A stretch of 64,000 nt of DNA from Coriobacteriaceae bacterium AM113-163 (GTDB lineage: Bacteria; Actinomycetota; Coriobacteriia; Coriobacteriales; Coriobacteriaceae), in assembly GCA_027673765.1 (NCBI GenBank), contig JAQDWB010000009.1, positions 1 to 64,000 of the forward strand. Reading direction: 5' to 3'. The notes below the pieces were generated by a model. That model saw nothing but the letters and a program-made list of their open reading frames with translations, did not search any database and was not told the origin of the DNA. Shown piece after piece: positions 53,001-62,323 of this stretch (positions are counted from its first letter, which is position 1; each line of letters starts with the position of its first letter). Position numbers and translations under genes: made by a program.

Positions 53001-54917
53001 CTAGGCGCGCTCCTCGATAGCACCGTTTCTATATGCATCGAGCAGTTGGCGTAGGTCCTGGATTTGGCTGCGGATCTTGGCACCCGTATCGGTGTCGCTT
53101 ACCATGCGGCGGCGGTCGGCCTCGTCAAAGCGGTTGGTCTCGCTCTCGATATCGATATTGCGGGTGAGCGCCTCGGCAACGGTGGTAAAGGCCTGGTGCG
53201 ACTTGAGGCGGCATCCGCGCGAGCTCGAGATGAGCGTGTAGCCGGCGATGCCTGTTTTGGGATGGTAGGCGCGGCAGAAACCGCCATCGATGACCAGCAG
53301 CTTGCCGTTGGCGCGGATGGGCTGCTCGCCCTTGGTAGTCTTGACGGGCGTATGGCCATTGATGATGTGACCGGTCGGCGAACATGCCATGGGGGCAACG
53401 CCGAACTCGCGCATGATGTCGTCGCAGACCGAGGGCGACTTGGTTAGCGTAAAGTACGGGTCCATCGGCTCGACCCAGGTGCTCTTATCGGCGATATAGG
53501 CGCGCTCAAAGGTACGCACCAGGCGTCCGCTGGCGGGTGAGTTAAAGCCGATCCACAGGTACCACATCCAGTCGAGGGCATCGCGGTCGCCGACGCGCCA
53601 GGCTCGGCGGGCGATATGGTCGCAAAAATCGAGATAATCGCGGCCTGCGTGCCAGGTGCCCAGGCAGTTCATGCTGCTAAAGGTACCATCCTCGTTGAGC
53701 GGCACGCAGCCATGGAACAGCAGATTGCCGTTGGCGACCTTATACATCGAGCCGTGGGTGTAGAGGAAATCGATATGGCGATGCAGGTGGTCGGCGGTGA
53801 CAAACTCGGACACGAGCTTGTCGATGATGTGCTGCTCCTCGGGTGTGAGCGTGTAGGGGTCCGCCGGATCGACGGTGGGGAAGTCGTTGGTCGTGAGCGG
53901 CCATACGCTGCCGTCGGCGAGGGTGACCGTGCCGGCGTCGTGATCGACCTTGTCGAGCAGCAGGCGGTCGGCCATGTCGAACTCCGGATGACGCTGGATA
54001 ATCTGGCCCTCGAGCTTAAAGAGCAGGACGTTGATGGCTTTGATCAGCGGGCTGATGGGCTCGCCGGCGATATAGGTGGCGTCGGCGAAGGCGACAAGCT
54101 CGCGCAGCGAGATGCCATAGTCGTTTTCGAGAATCTCGTAGTTGTCGTAGCGCAGGTTGTTGCGCAGCACCGTGGCGATGCAGGCGGGCTCGCCGGCAGC
54201 GGCGCCCATCCACAGCAGGTCGTGATTGCCCCACTGGATGTCGAGCGAATGGTAGGTGAGCAGGCGGTCCATAATCTTGGCCGCGCCGCCGCCGCGGTCG
54301 AAGATGTCGCCCACCAGGTGCAGGTGGTCGACGGCCAGGCGCTTGATGAGCGAGGCGAGCGACTCGATAAAGTCGTCGGCGCTTGCGGTCTCTAGGATGG
54401 ACTCCACGATGCGCTCGTGATAGCGCACGCGATAGTTGTTCTCGTCCGGATGCGTGTGCAGCAGCTCGTCGATGATGTAGGCGTAATCGCGCGGGATGGC
54501 CTTACGCACCTTGGAGCGCGTATAGCGGCTCGAAAGCGAGCGGGCAACCACAATGAGTTGGTCGAGCATGGTCTTGTACCAGGTGGGCGAGTCCTCGCGC
54601 TTGCTGCGGACCAGCTCGATCTTCTCGCGCGGGTAGTAGATGAGCGTGCACAGCTCGCCCTTTTCGTCAAACGTGAGCGTGTCGCCAAAAATCTCGTCGA
54701 CATGTTCGCGCACGACGCCCGAACAGTTGTTGAGGATGTGCATAAAGGCTTCGTACTCGCCATGCACGTCGCTCATAAAATGCTCGGTGCCTTTGGGCAG
54801 GTTGAGAATGGCCGAGAGATTGATAATTTCGGTAAACGCGGATTGCTCGGTGGGAAATTGTCTCGACAACAGACGCAGATATTTAAAGTCTTGCGGATTG
54901 CGATCGAATGCGACCAT
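53001..54917 (-). CDS. fbp: Fructose-1,6-bisphosphatase class III
   Basis: Gluconeogenic phosphatase that converts fructose 1,6-bisphosphate to fructose 6-phosphate. The 638 residues match the Firmicutes-type class III enzyme. The metallophosphoesterase motifs are SDVHGEY (about 49-55), VGDIFDRGG (about 202-210), GNHD (about 232) and NGHTPVK near 530. The start has GGAAGGTG upstream. A TTGACG box lies 40 nt before the start but its -10 is unclear. It allows growth on amino acids or organic acids, in line with the proteolytic enzymes in this window. Confidence 0.95.
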   Translation of the reverse strand: MVAFDRNPQDFKYLRLLSRQFPTEQSAFTEIINLSAILNLPKGTEHFMSDVHGEYEAFMHILNNCSGVVREHVDEIFGDTLTFDEKGELCTLIYYPREKIELVRSKREDSPTWYKTMLDQLIVVARSLSSRYTRSKVRKAIPRDYAYIIDELLHTHPDENNYRVRYHERIVESILETASADDFIESLASLIKRLAVDHLHLVGDIFDRGGGAAKIMDRLLTYHSLDIQWGNHDLLWMGAAAGEPACIATVLRNNLRYDNYEILENDYGISLRELVAFADATYIAGEPISPLIKAINVLLFKLEGQIIQRHPEFDMADRLLLDKVDHDAGTVTLADGSVWPLTTNDFPTVDPADPYTLTPEEQHIIDKLVSEFVTADHLHRHIDFLYTHGSMYKVANGNLLFHGCVPLNEDGTFSSMNCLGTWHAGRDYLDFCDHIARRAWRVGDRDALDWMWYLWIGFNSPASGRLVRTFERAYIADKSTWVEPMDPYFTLTKSPSVCDDIMREFGVAPMACSPTGHIINGHTPVKTTKGEQPIRANGKLLVIDGGFCRAYHPKTGIAGYTLISSSRGCRLKSHQAFTTVAEALTRNIDIESETNRFDEADRRRMVSDTDTGAKIRSQIQDLRQLLDAYRNGAIEERA

Positions 54918-55143
54918 GAAACACCTTCCGATATGGATGGTAAAACTGATAAAACAGCGTCAAGCGTTTACCAGTATGCGCCGGCTTTGTTTCGATTTTG
55001 CGCCGGCGGCTGAATTGTCGGCTGAACGGTTTGGTAAATCGATTTAGTTGAGGTAGATATGGCGGTTGAGTGGAGACGAAGCGGGTGATTTTGCCCACGT
55101 TGGCCCATGGCGGGGATGAGGATGTTCATGATAAAGATAATCA

Positions 55144-55183
55144 ATACAAATGGTTCGCATTGGTAAATAGTGGACATTTGTAT
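55144..55183. promoter_or_regulatory. Upstream inverted repeat of the DegV gene
   Basis: ATACAAATG (55144-55152) and CATTTGTAT (55175-55183) are perfect 9-bp inverted repeats with a 22-nt spacer. A candidate operator. Confidence 0.4.
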
Positions 55184-55194
55184 CGTATTTAGGC

Positions 55195-55220
55195 TTGCTG
55201 TGCGATAATTTGCACAGCAA
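55195..55220 (+). promoter_or_regulatory. Palindrome over an extended -10 promoter of the DegV gene
   Basis: TTGCTGTGC (55195-55203) and GCACAGCAA (55212-55220) are perfect 9-bp inverted repeats. The extended -10 TGC-GATAAT (55201-55209) sits in their centre, so a bound repressor would block it. Confidence 0.55.
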
Positions 55221-55237
55221 TACTTAAGGAGCCTCAT

Positions 55238-56128
55238 ATGAGTGATTTTGTCCTGACCTGTGAATCCGCCGCCGATCGAACTCGGGAGTTCTTTGAATCG
55301 CGCAATATCCCTGTCGTGTGTTTTCATTACGAGATCGACGATGTTGTCTATGCGGACGATCTGTATCAGTCGATTACGCCGGACGAGTTTTTTGCCCAGA
55401 TATCCGCGGGCGCCATGCCCAAGACGTCTCAGGTGAGCGTGGGTGAGTACGAGGAGTTTTGGGAGCCGCTTGTTGCCGAGGGCAAAGACGTGCTGCACCT
55501 GACGTTGTCGTCGGGTATTTCGGGCACGTATGGATCGGCCTGCGTTGCGGCGCAGATGCTCGCGGATCGCTATCCCCAGGGCGGCAAGGTGCGCGTCATC
55601 GATTCGCTGGCAGCGTCTTCGGGCTTTGGCCTGCTGGCGGAATGTGCCGCCGACGTGCGCGATAGCGGGGCTTCACTCGACGAGACGGCCGCTTGGATCG
55701 AGGAGCATAAGCTCAACCTGCACCACTGGTTCTTCTCGACCGATCTGTCGAGCTACCTGCGCGGCGGTCGCATTTCGGCTGCGAGCGCGATCATCGGCAC
55801 GGCGCTTAAGATTTGCCCGCTTATGACGGTCGATTGCGAAGGTGGGCTGTCGCCACGTGAGAAGATTCGCACTAAGAAGCGCGCGATTTCCGAGATGGCT
55901 AAGACCATGATGGCACACGTGCAGGACGGTGCGGATTATTCGGGTAAGTGCATCATGTCGCACTCGGCGTGCCGCGAGGATGCCGAGGCAGTTGCGGCGC
56001 TGATTGAGGAACAGGTTCCGCAGCTTAAAGGCAAGATTGAGATCAATAACATCGGTACTCTGATTGGCTCGCATACCGGACCTGGTACGGTGGCGCTCTT
56101 CTTTATGGGCGACAAGCGCGTGGATTAG
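55238..56128 (+). CDS. DegV family fatty-acid-binding protein
   Basis: A 296-residue DegV protein (FakB-like), which binds fatty acids and, in Gram-positives, presents them to FakA for phosphorylation. The N-terminal motif FVLTCESAADRT, the LTLSSGISGTYGSA motif (about 88-101) and the C-terminal IGTLIGSHTGPGTVALFF (about 269-286) are family signatures. AAGGAGCC precedes the ATG. A palindrome covers its promoter, so it is probably regulated. A fakA gene is not in the window. Confidence 0.9.
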   Translation: MSDFVLTCESAADRTREFFESRNIPVVCFHYEIDDVVYADDLYQSITPDEFFAQISAGAMPKTSQVSVGEYEEFWEPLVAEGKDVLHLTLSSGISGTYGSACVAAQMLADRYPQGGKVRVIDSLAASSGFGLLAECAADVRDSGASLDETAAWIEEHKLNLHHWFFSTDLSSYLRGGRISAASAIIGTALKICPLMTVDCEGGLSPREKIRTKKRAISEMAKTMMAHVQDGADYSGKCIMSHSACREDAEAVAALIEEQVPQLKGKIEINNIGTLIGSHTGPGTVALFFMGDKRVD

Positions 56129-56165
56129 TTTGCCCCATCACATCGCTGCATGATTGCTCAAACGA

Positions 56166-56200
56166 AAACGGCCCGCCTCACGTTGTGGGGCGGGCCTTGC
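56166..56200. terminator. Terminator between DegV and TIM-barrel genes
   Basis: An 8-bp stem (56170-56177 with 56189-56196), with TTGCTGTT after it on the plus strand and CGTTTTCGTT on the minus strand. Confidence 0.75.
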
Positions 56201-56209
56201 TGTTGGGGG

Positions 56210-57301
56210 TTAGCGTTTCTTTCCGCGGAAGAAGAAGCCGTGCAGTGACGGCTTGAGGCCGCGGTTGGCGCGATGCTCCTCGACGCGCTCGTGGATCGAA
56301 GCGACGCGCTCGATGACTTCGTCGGGAATCGGCACGTCGGGATTCATGTTCTCGACCTGGCTGACTTCGGCGGCGGCGACCTGGTCGATAATGGGCACAT
56401 CGTCGCGCGAGATGACAGGTGTGGCGTCTTCCTTCATCTTGCGATAACGCTGCATCATGTCGGTCTGTAGCTGCTGTGCCGAAGGCGGCGTCCAGATGAT
56501 GGCGTTGGCGCCGGCGGCGATGGTCTCGCGGATGCTCTCGGGCGTCTTGCCGCCCGGCGCGATGAGCGGCAGGTTGGGATAGTGCTCGCGCAGTTCACGC
56601 AGGACCTGCGGCGTGTTTTTGCCAGCGGCGATGTTAAGAATCTTGGCGCCGGCGCGCACCTTTGCGTGAGCATCGTCGTCGCAACGTACGACCGTGGCGA
56701 TGACGGGGATGTCGGCGATGTTGGTGATGTGCTCGACCATCTCGGCGGTGGCGGGGGAGTTGACCACACAGCCCGCCGCGCCCTGCATCTCGGAGACGGC
56801 TGCCATCTGAACGGAGCGCTTGCCGGTGGTGGTGCCACCGCCCACGCCTACGAAGACCGGGCACTCGGCGACGGTCAGCAACGCCTGCGTAATGGCGGGC
56901 TGCGGCGTGAAGGGGTAAACGGCAAAGACGGCATCGGCGTTGGAGTTGCGGATGACCGCGACGTCGGTGGTGTAGATGAGCGATTTGATACGACGGCCGA
57001 AGAGCGTGAAGCCGCTGGCCTCCTCAATCTCGTCAGGCATGCGAAGGGCCGCCTTGCGCAGGCGCCCGTCGATGGGCAGCGGCTCCATGGGAAGCAGTCC
57101 GTTGGGGGTCACAGCTACCTGGGGTTCGGTGAACTCGTCTGCGAGCTCGACCTCGGAGAAATCGACCGAGGCGACAATGTCCTCGTGAACCTCGGCGGGC
57201 ACATCGATGGGGGCTTGGTCGTTTGCCGCGGCAGGCGTGTCGAAAGAGCTGGTGCCAACGAAGGCGTCGACGCGCTCATTTAGATCGTTGAGGGTATCCA
57301 T
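56210..57301 (-). CDS. Uncharacterised TIM-barrel protein
   Basis: A 363-residue protein. The first 100 residues are acidic and variable. The core (about 107-310) has a TIM-barrel pattern with repeated beta-alpha units: LIYTTDVAVIRNSNADAVFA, VYPFTPQPAITQALLTVAE, VFVGVGGGTTTGKR, IADIPVIATVV, AGAKILNIAAGKNT, PLIAPGGKTPESIRETI and GANAIIWTPPS. The GG(K/T) loops look like phosphate-binding sites. It matches a family usually annotated only as 'hydrolase' in Clostridia and Actinobacteria; reaction unknown. The end is basic (FFFRGKKR). It converges on the DegV gene. Confidence 0.65.
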   Translation of the reverse strand: MDTLNDLNERVDAFVGTSSFDTPAAANDQAPIDVPAEVHEDIVASVDFSEVELADEFTEPQVAVTPNGLLPMEPLPIDGRLRKAALRMPDEIEEASGFTLFGRRIKSLIYTTDVAVIRNSNADAVFAVYPFTPQPAITQALLTVAECPVFVGVGGGTTTGKRSVQMAAVSEMQGAAGCVVNSPATAEMVEHITNIADIPVIATVVRCDDDAHAKVRAGAKILNIAAGKNTPQVLRELREHYPNLPLIAPGGKTPESIRETIAAGANAIIWTPPSAQQLQTDMMQRYRKMKEDATPVISRDDVPIIDQVAAAEVSQVENMNPDVPIPDEVIERVASIHERVEEHRANRGLKPSLHGFFFRGKKR

Positions 57302-57491
57302 GGAAGCTCGATTCTATGTGATGACGGCCGGCGCGATGCAGCCGGAATTGCGAATGCTAAATCGTTTGACGAGTTGATTTTTCCCCGCCGCGTCCTCCGT
57401 TAGACCGAAGGGCGGCGAACGTGAAGGAGCTGTGGTGGCGGTGATCGAGGTGCTATCTTGAAAGTCCCGTTTAAAAGAGAGGTGACGCGGT

Positions 57492-57662
57492 ATGGAATTT
57501 TCGGCAATGTTGGGCTCGATTGGCCTATGCGTGGGCGCAATCGTAGCCGCCGCGGTCATCTACTTTGTGGTCACGGCCATTAAGGGCAAAAGGGCCGAAC
57601 GCAAGGAGCGCACGATGCTTAAACAGCATCGCGACCAGCAGGGCAAACGCGCACGGAGATAG
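57492..57662 (+). CDS. Small single-pass membrane protein (56 residues)
   Basis: A 56-residue protein that begins MEFSAMLGSIGLCVGAIVAA, with one membrane helix (about 6-28) and a strongly basic cytosolic tail rich in Lys, Arg and Gln. GAGAGGTG lies about 9 nt upstream of the ATG and TGC-TATCTT (about 57448) is a possible extended -10. Convergent with the RsmB-type gene. No known family. Confidence 0.6.
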   Translation: MEFSAMLGSIGLCVGAIVAAAVIYFVVTAIKGKRAERKERTMLKQHRDQQGKRARR

Positions 57663-57686
57663 CTTGTTGAGTTTTGGATCCGTGCG

Positions 57687-58790
57687 CTAGCTGCGTTTTC
57701 GGATCAGGGCAATGTAGAAGCCCTCAAATTCGCGGCTGGGCGGAATGGTGAGCGTGCCGGGCAGGCCGTTGGCGATGGCCGATACCTGACCCGCGGCAAT
57801 GGCCTCGGTCAGGGCGTTGGACTCGATGCGCGGCTCCTCACCAGCTTCCTGGGCACGGCGTGCCTCACTTTCGCTCGGCGTGCCGTCGAGGGGGATGAGC
57901 TCGCAGTCCATATGCTTGTCGAGGGCTTCTTGCAGGGCGTCCTCGTTTTCCTGCGGCAAGATCGAACAAGTCGAATAGACGAGCGTGCCGCCCGGTTTGA
58001 GGGCTCCCATGGCGCGGTCCAGAAGCGCACGCTGCGAGCGGGCGCATTTGACGAGCAGCTGCTCGGTCAGGCCGCGCAGGCTTTTCTCGTTGCCGCTGAT
58101 GACGGTGCCCGTGCCGGTGCAGGGAGCGTCGAGCAGGATGCGGTCAAAGCGGAAGAACTCGTCGAGCTCGCGTGCGTCGATGCGCATGACGGGCACGTTT
58201 TTTGCGCCTTGGCGGTGGAGGTTGGCTTCGAGCTTCTCGGCGCGGGGAATGCTCATCTCGCAGGCGGTGAGGTGTGCCTGGCCCTGGGTGAGGGCGGCGA
58301 TCTGCGTCGTCTTGCCGCCGGGGGCCGCGCACATGTCCAGGATGTCCTCGCCGGCCTGGGCGCCCAAGACCAACGGCGGCATCATGGACGACAGACTTTG
58401 CAAGTAGATCTTGCCGTCGCGGTAGATGTCGAGGTCCCACAGGTCGGAAACCTGGGCCTCGGGCAGGATGGAAGCGTCCGGGTACCATGCGACGGGGCGG
58501 TGGGCGATGCCGGCGGCATCGAGCGCCGCGGCGATGTCCTCGGCGGTTGCCTTGAGCGTGTTGGCGCGCAGCGTGACCGGGCGTGTGGCCGCGGCACCGA
58601 AGCCCTCGATCATGAGCTGAGCATCGGCGGGTGCATAGGCGCCGGCGACCGTGTCGACCATAAAGCGCGGCAGGTCGGCGGCGGAGTGTTGGGCGGCAAG
58701 CTGGTCGGAAAGCTCGGTAGCGGCAAACTGCCTAAGCTTGAGCTCGGCCTTGACCTGCTTTTTCTGCTTACGACGACGCGGCTTGGACAT
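57687..58790 (-). CDS. RsmB/NOP2-type RNA m5C methyltransferase
   Basis: SAM-dependent 5-methylcytosine methyltransferase acting on rRNA, 367 residues. Motifs: SAM site LDMCAAPGGKTTQIAAL (about 150-166), LLDAPCTGTGTV (about 219-230, catalytic Cys) and the second cysteine in LVYSTCSI (about 271-278). The basic N-terminus (MSKPRRRKQKKQVK) suits RNA binding. It follows the MetRS gene by 36 nt and is probably co-transcribed. Whether the target is C967 (RsmB) or C1407 (RsmF) of 16S rRNA cannot be told. Confidence 0.9.
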   Translation of the reverse strand: MSKPRRRKQKKQVKAELKLRQFAATELSDQLAAQHSAADLPRFMVDTVAGAYAPADAQLMIEGFGAAATRPVTLRANTLKATAEDIAAALDAAGIAHRPVAWYPDASILPEAQVSDLWDLDIYRDGKIYLQSLSSMMPPLVLGAQAGEDILDMCAAPGGKTTQIAALTQGQAHLTACEMSIPRAEKLEANLHRQGAKNVPVMRIDARELDEFFRFDRILLDAPCTGTGTVISGNEKSLRGLTEQLLVKCARSQRALLDRAMGALKPGGTLVYSTCSILPQENEDALQEALDKHMDCELIPLDGTPSESEARRAQEAGEEPRIESNALTEAIAAGQVSAIANGLPGTLTIPPSREFEGFYIALIRKRS

Positions 58791-58826
58791 CCGTCTTTCC
58801 TTCCCATTCCATTACATGTCGAGTGT

Positions 58827-60977
58827 TTAGTACTGGCTCTCGTGCTTGCTAAAGAAGTCGAAGCGCGGGGGCAGCGGCTTCACGCGGTGCTCGCCGGGCT
58901 TCTCGCCCAGGATCTCCACGAACTCGTCCGTGGAGGCAAAGATGTTATCCCAGCTAAAGAAAGCGACCGGGTCGACGTCGAAGTACTCGCAGATGAGCTC
59001 GCAGCCGGCCGGCACAATACCGTGCATCAGGACGGTCGCCACGCGCAGCTCGGTAAAGGCGTCGACAAGGGCCTGCGTCATCGCGGCGTTTGCCTCGTTA
59101 CCCTCGAGCTTGTTGGCGGCCTTGGAAGCGTCGCTCCAGCGCTTGTTGGCGGCGCGCAGGTAGTCGTCGCACACGGCAAGCGCGCGGTGCGTCTCGAACT
59201 TGTACATGGCCTGCTCAAAGGCGAGGGCTGCCTGCTGGGCGGCTTCGACCACGGTGTCAGAAGCGGCACCGGCGGGGATGCAGCCGTTGCGGTAGGGGCT
59301 CTCGTCGCCTTCCTTGACGGCGACGCCGTAGAAGCAGCTGCGGGCCAGACGGTTGAACACGCCGGTCAGCAGCGCGCTCTCCTTAAGGGCCGGGTCGATA
59401 ACGCGCTTGTCGTCGCAGGCGCGTACCTCGTTGCCGTCCTTGTCCTTGCCGGTCACACGCGTGTCGTATGCCTTGGGGCTAAAGCTCACCGGCTTTTCGG
59501 ATAGGCCGAGCGACAGCCAGTGCGCGCGCATCTGCTCGCAGGTGTAGTGGTTGAGCAGGTCGTCTGCCGGCGGGGGAGGCGTCTGCGAGGACGAGCTGGC
59601 CTTTTTGCCCATGTAGAGCAGGTGGTAGCAGGCGCTGACGGTGCTCTGCGTGAGGTCCCAGCCCAGGGCCTCCCACATGGCGGTCTGCGCGATGCAGTAG
59701 AAATAGATGTTGTCCTGACCGATGAACTGGTAAATCTGAGCGTCGTCAGAGCACCACCAGTCGCGCCAGTCGAGCGAGCTGTGCTGGTAGGTGGGTGCGG
59801 GCACCTGCGTGGAGTCGGCGGCGGGCTCGCCCATGAGGGCGGCATCCTGGGCGGCGACGCCCTCGGTCACGCCGGCGGCCTTGGCATCGCGCGCGAGCAC
59901 GGTACGCGTATAGCTGATGGGCGCCCACAGGCTCTCGGGCCAGCACCAGCAGGTGACGTCGGAGACGCCATCGACCTCGGGCACCGGAACGCCCCAGTCG
60001 ATGTTGCCGGTGATGCGGAAGGGCACGAGTGCCTTGCCGCTGCGGAAGCGCACGCCACCGTTGGCGAGCACCGCGTGGGCGTCGTCGCGCTCCTTCCAGC
60101 TGGGGAAGGTGACGGTAAAGCTGCTCTTGTTGCCCTCGGGCTCCAGCACGGTGTGCTCGGGGAGCTGGTCCTCGACGGCATCGAAGGCCTCGCGGAACTT
60201 GTTCTGGATGTAGAGCTGAGCCGGCAGCAGCCACTCCTCCATGGTCTTGGAGACCACGGAGCGAACCTGCGGGTTCTGGGCGAGCTTGGCGGTGTAGGTC
60301 TTCATAAAGTCGAGGTAGGCCGGCAGGTCAAAGTAGAGATTGTCGACCGGGCGCAGCTCGGGCACCTCGCCGGTGAGCTGGCTCTTGGGCGCGATGAGCT
60401 CCTCGGGCTCAAACTGGTGGCCCAGATCGCACTCGTCGGCATAAGCCTTCTCGGACTTGCAGCCCTGGATGGGGCAGCGGCCGATGACCTGGCGGCCGTT
60501 GAGGAACGTGCCGGCCTTGGCATCGTAGAACTGCAGCGTGGAGCGCTTGGAGATGGTGCCCTGCTCGTGCAGGCGCTCGATAATCTCGGCAGTCACCTCG
60601 TTGTGGATCTGGGCCGCCGGCTCAAGGCCCGAGCCGCCGTAGATGTCGCAGCTGATGTTGTAGTTGTTGAGGGTCGCGGCCTGGCGGGAGTGATTGGACT
60701 CGACATACTCGCCGATGGACTTGTCGTAGCCCTCGTTCTCCTTGAGCTTGCGGTAGCTCTCCATGATGGGCGAACCGTAGCAGTCGGTGCCCGAGGTGAA
60801 GATGACGTTTTCGCGGCCCAGGCGGTCGCGCAGGAAGCGGGCGAAGAAGTCGGCCGGGACAAAGACGCCGCCGACGTGGCCAAAGTGCAGACCCTTGTTG
60901 CCGTAGGGCTCGCCGGCGGTAACGATGGCGCGGCGCGGCCAGCTGGGACGGTCGTTCATGGAGTATTTGGATGCCAT
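58827..60977 (-). CDS. Methionyl-tRNA synthetase-like class I tRNA ligase
   Basis: A 716-residue class I synthetase closest to MetRS. The nucleotide-binding HIGH motif reads HFGH (31-34) in GNKGLHFGHVGG. The zinc-ribbon region has CPIQGCKS and a CDLGH (about 155-180). The KMSKS loop is unusual: KKASSSSQ near 455, that is KASSS in place of KMSKS. A C-terminal anticodon-binding helical domain ends in SWDNIFASTDEFVEILGEKPG. The start at 60977 has AAGGAG 4-5 nt upstream; a longer ORF upstream is unlikely. It is probably the cell's MetRS. Confidence 0.82.
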   Translation of the reverse strand: MASKYSMNDRPSWPRRAIVTAGEPYGNKGLHFGHVGGVFVPADFFARFLRDRLGRENVIFTSGTDCYGSPIMESYRKLKENEGYDKSIGEYVESNHSRQAATLNNYNISCDIYGGSGLEPAAQIHNEVTAEIIERLHEQGTISKRSTLQFYDAKAGTFLNGRQVIGRCPIQGCKSEKAYADECDLGHQFEPEELIAPKSQLTGEVPELRPVDNLYFDLPAYLDFMKTYTAKLAQNPQVRSVVSKTMEEWLLPAQLYIQNKFREAFDAVEDQLPEHTVLEPEGNKSSFTVTFPSWKERDDAHAVLANGGVRFRSGKALVPFRITGNIDWGVPVPEVDGVSDVTCWCWPESLWAPISYTRTVLARDAKAAGVTEGVAAQDAALMGEPAADSTQVPAPTYQHSSLDWRDWWCSDDAQIYQFIGQDNIYFYCIAQTAMWEALGWDLTQSTVSACYHLLYMGKKASSSSQTPPPPADDLLNHYTCEQMRAHWLSLGLSEKPVSFSPKAYDTRVTGKDKDGNEVRACDDKRVIDPALKESALLTGVFNRLARSCFYGVAVKEGDESPYRNGCIPAGAASDTVVEAAQQAALAFEQAMYKFETHRALAVCDDYLRAANKRWSDASKAANKLEGNEANAAMTQALVDAFTELRVATVLMHGIVPAGCELICEYFDVDPVAFFSWDNIFASTDEFVEILGEKPGEHRVKPLPPRFDFFSKHESQY

Positions 60978-61110
60978 GGGACTCCTTCGCATATAGGTAA
61001 GAGCGCGGCCGGGCACGGGGTTCGGCGGCGCGGTGGTCAATTCGTGCATATCGTTCGACATTATCGCACATGCGGGCGGGTGCGTGGCAGGGGCGCTATC
61101 CTAAGATGCT

Positions 61111-61677
61111 ATGAATGAGATTTCCAACATACATGCGTTTGAGGACGAGGTTTTTCTGCACGCTTGCTTCGTGTGGGGGATGGCCGTGATCGCGGTGTTT
61201 GCCGTGTGCCTGGTGCCGGTGTTTATGCTGTTGGGCGGGCCTGCGGACTTGGACGCGGCTGAGGCGGGCGGCTGGACCACCGTCGTGGGCTGGATGGTCG
61301 GTGTGGCTGCGGTTTCTGCAGCGTCGTTTGCCGTGCACGAGCTGGTGCATGCGGTGTTTTTTAAGCTGCTGGCGCCTGCGGGCGCGCATGTGACCTTTGG
61401 CGCGAATCGTGAGACGGCGATGATCTATGCCTGCGCCGAGGGCGTCGTGTATTCGCGTCGGCGGTACATGGCCATTTGCCTGGCGCCGACGGTTGTTGTG
61501 ACGACAGCGTTTGCCCTGGGGTTTGCGTTTTCGGGCTATCCGCTGCTGTGCTATCTGGCGGCCGGCTTGCATTTGTCGGGCTGTGTAGGCGACTGGTATT
61601 ACGTGTGGACCATTTTGCGCGACCGCCGCATTGTCGCTTGCGAGGATACGTCCTTTGGCGTGCGCTTTTTTGGGTGA
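61111..61677 (+). CDS. DUF3267 membrane protein with HExxH motif
   Basis: A 188-residue protein with four or five membrane helices and the zincin-like motif HELVHAVFF (about 75-83). DUF3267 proteins are related to site-2-protease-like membrane metalloproteins but activity is unproven. It ends 11 nt before queH, sharing the GAGGAG ribosome site at its stop, so they form an operon. Confidence 0.8.
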   Translation: MNEISNIHAFEDEVFLHACFVWGMAVIAVFAVCLVPVFMLLGGPADLDAAEAGGWTTVVGWMVGVAAVSAASFAVHELVHAVFFKLLAPAGAHVTFGANRETAMIYACAEGVVYSRRRYMAICLAPTVVVTTAFALGFAFSGYPLLCYLAAGLHLSGCVGDWYYVWTILRDRRIVACEDTSFGVRFFG

Positions 61678-61687
61678 GGAGATGTCG

Positions 61688-62263
61688 ATGAAGTCGTTGT
61701 TGCTGCATGCGTGCTGTGCACCATGCTCGCTTGAGCCGGTTCGCCTGCTGCGCGAGGAGGGGTTTGAGCCCACGATTTGCTGGACCAATCCCAATATTCA
61801 ACCGCGCGATGAATGGCAGCGTCGTTTGGACGAGCTGCGCCGGTGGTGTGCCGACGGCGACATCGAGCTCATCGAGGCCGGGGAGGACCGCGAACGCTGG
61901 GAGACCGGCGTGGCCCCGTTGGGTGCCGATCGTCCCCGTCGCTGTCGCGTGTGCTATGCCTTGCGCTTGGCCGAGGCATGCCGCGTTGCCCAGGAGCGCG
62001 GGTTTGAATATGTGGGTACGACGCTCGCCGTCTCGCCGTACCAGCTGTTCGACACCTGCAATGACGTACTCGAGCGCTTGGCTGCCGCCCGCGGTCTCAC
62101 TCCGGTCATTCGCGATTTTCGCCCGTACTACCCCGAGGCTACGCGCCGATCGCGCGAGCTGGGCATGTATCGGCAGAACTACTGTGGTTGCCGCTTTTCT
62201 GCTGTCGAGGCGGCCATGGACCGCGCCCGCATCCGCGACGAGCGCAAAGCCGCCAAAAAGTAG
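61688..62263 (+). CDS. queH: Epoxyqueuosine reductase QueH
   Basis: Last step of queuosine synthesis in anaerobes, reducing epoxyqueuosine in tRNA; the non-B12 alternative to QueG. The 191 residues show HACCAPC (about 8-14), CRVCYALRL (about 83-91) and NYCGCRFS (about 167-174), the cysteines for the 4Fe-4S and mononuclear iron sites. The ATG at 61688 is favoured because GAGGAG is 6 nt upstream; an ATG at 61682 is possible. Confidence 0.9.
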   Translation: MKSLLLHACCAPCSLEPVRLLREEGFEPTICWTNPNIQPRDEWQRRLDELRRWCADGDIELIEAGEDRERWETGVAPLGADRPRRCRVCYALRLAEACRVAQERGFEYVGTTLAVSPYQLFDTCNDVLERLAAARGLTPVIRDFRPYYPEATRRSRELGMYRQNYCGCRFSAVEAAMDRARIRDERKAAKK

Positions 62264-62323
62264 TTCGTTTGGGCTGGGACTTTGAGCTGTCTGCGCGGTA
62301 CGGTCGTTTTTGGGAAAGTCGAT

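Larger units (their letters stand above)
54918..55237. other. Intergenic region between fbp and degV-like gene
   Basis: A 320-nt stretch with no gene. The left half holds the fbp promoter region and two GCGCCGGC copies near 54979-55011. The right half is AT-rich and carries two nested inverted repeats before the DegV gene. Confidence 0.5.
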
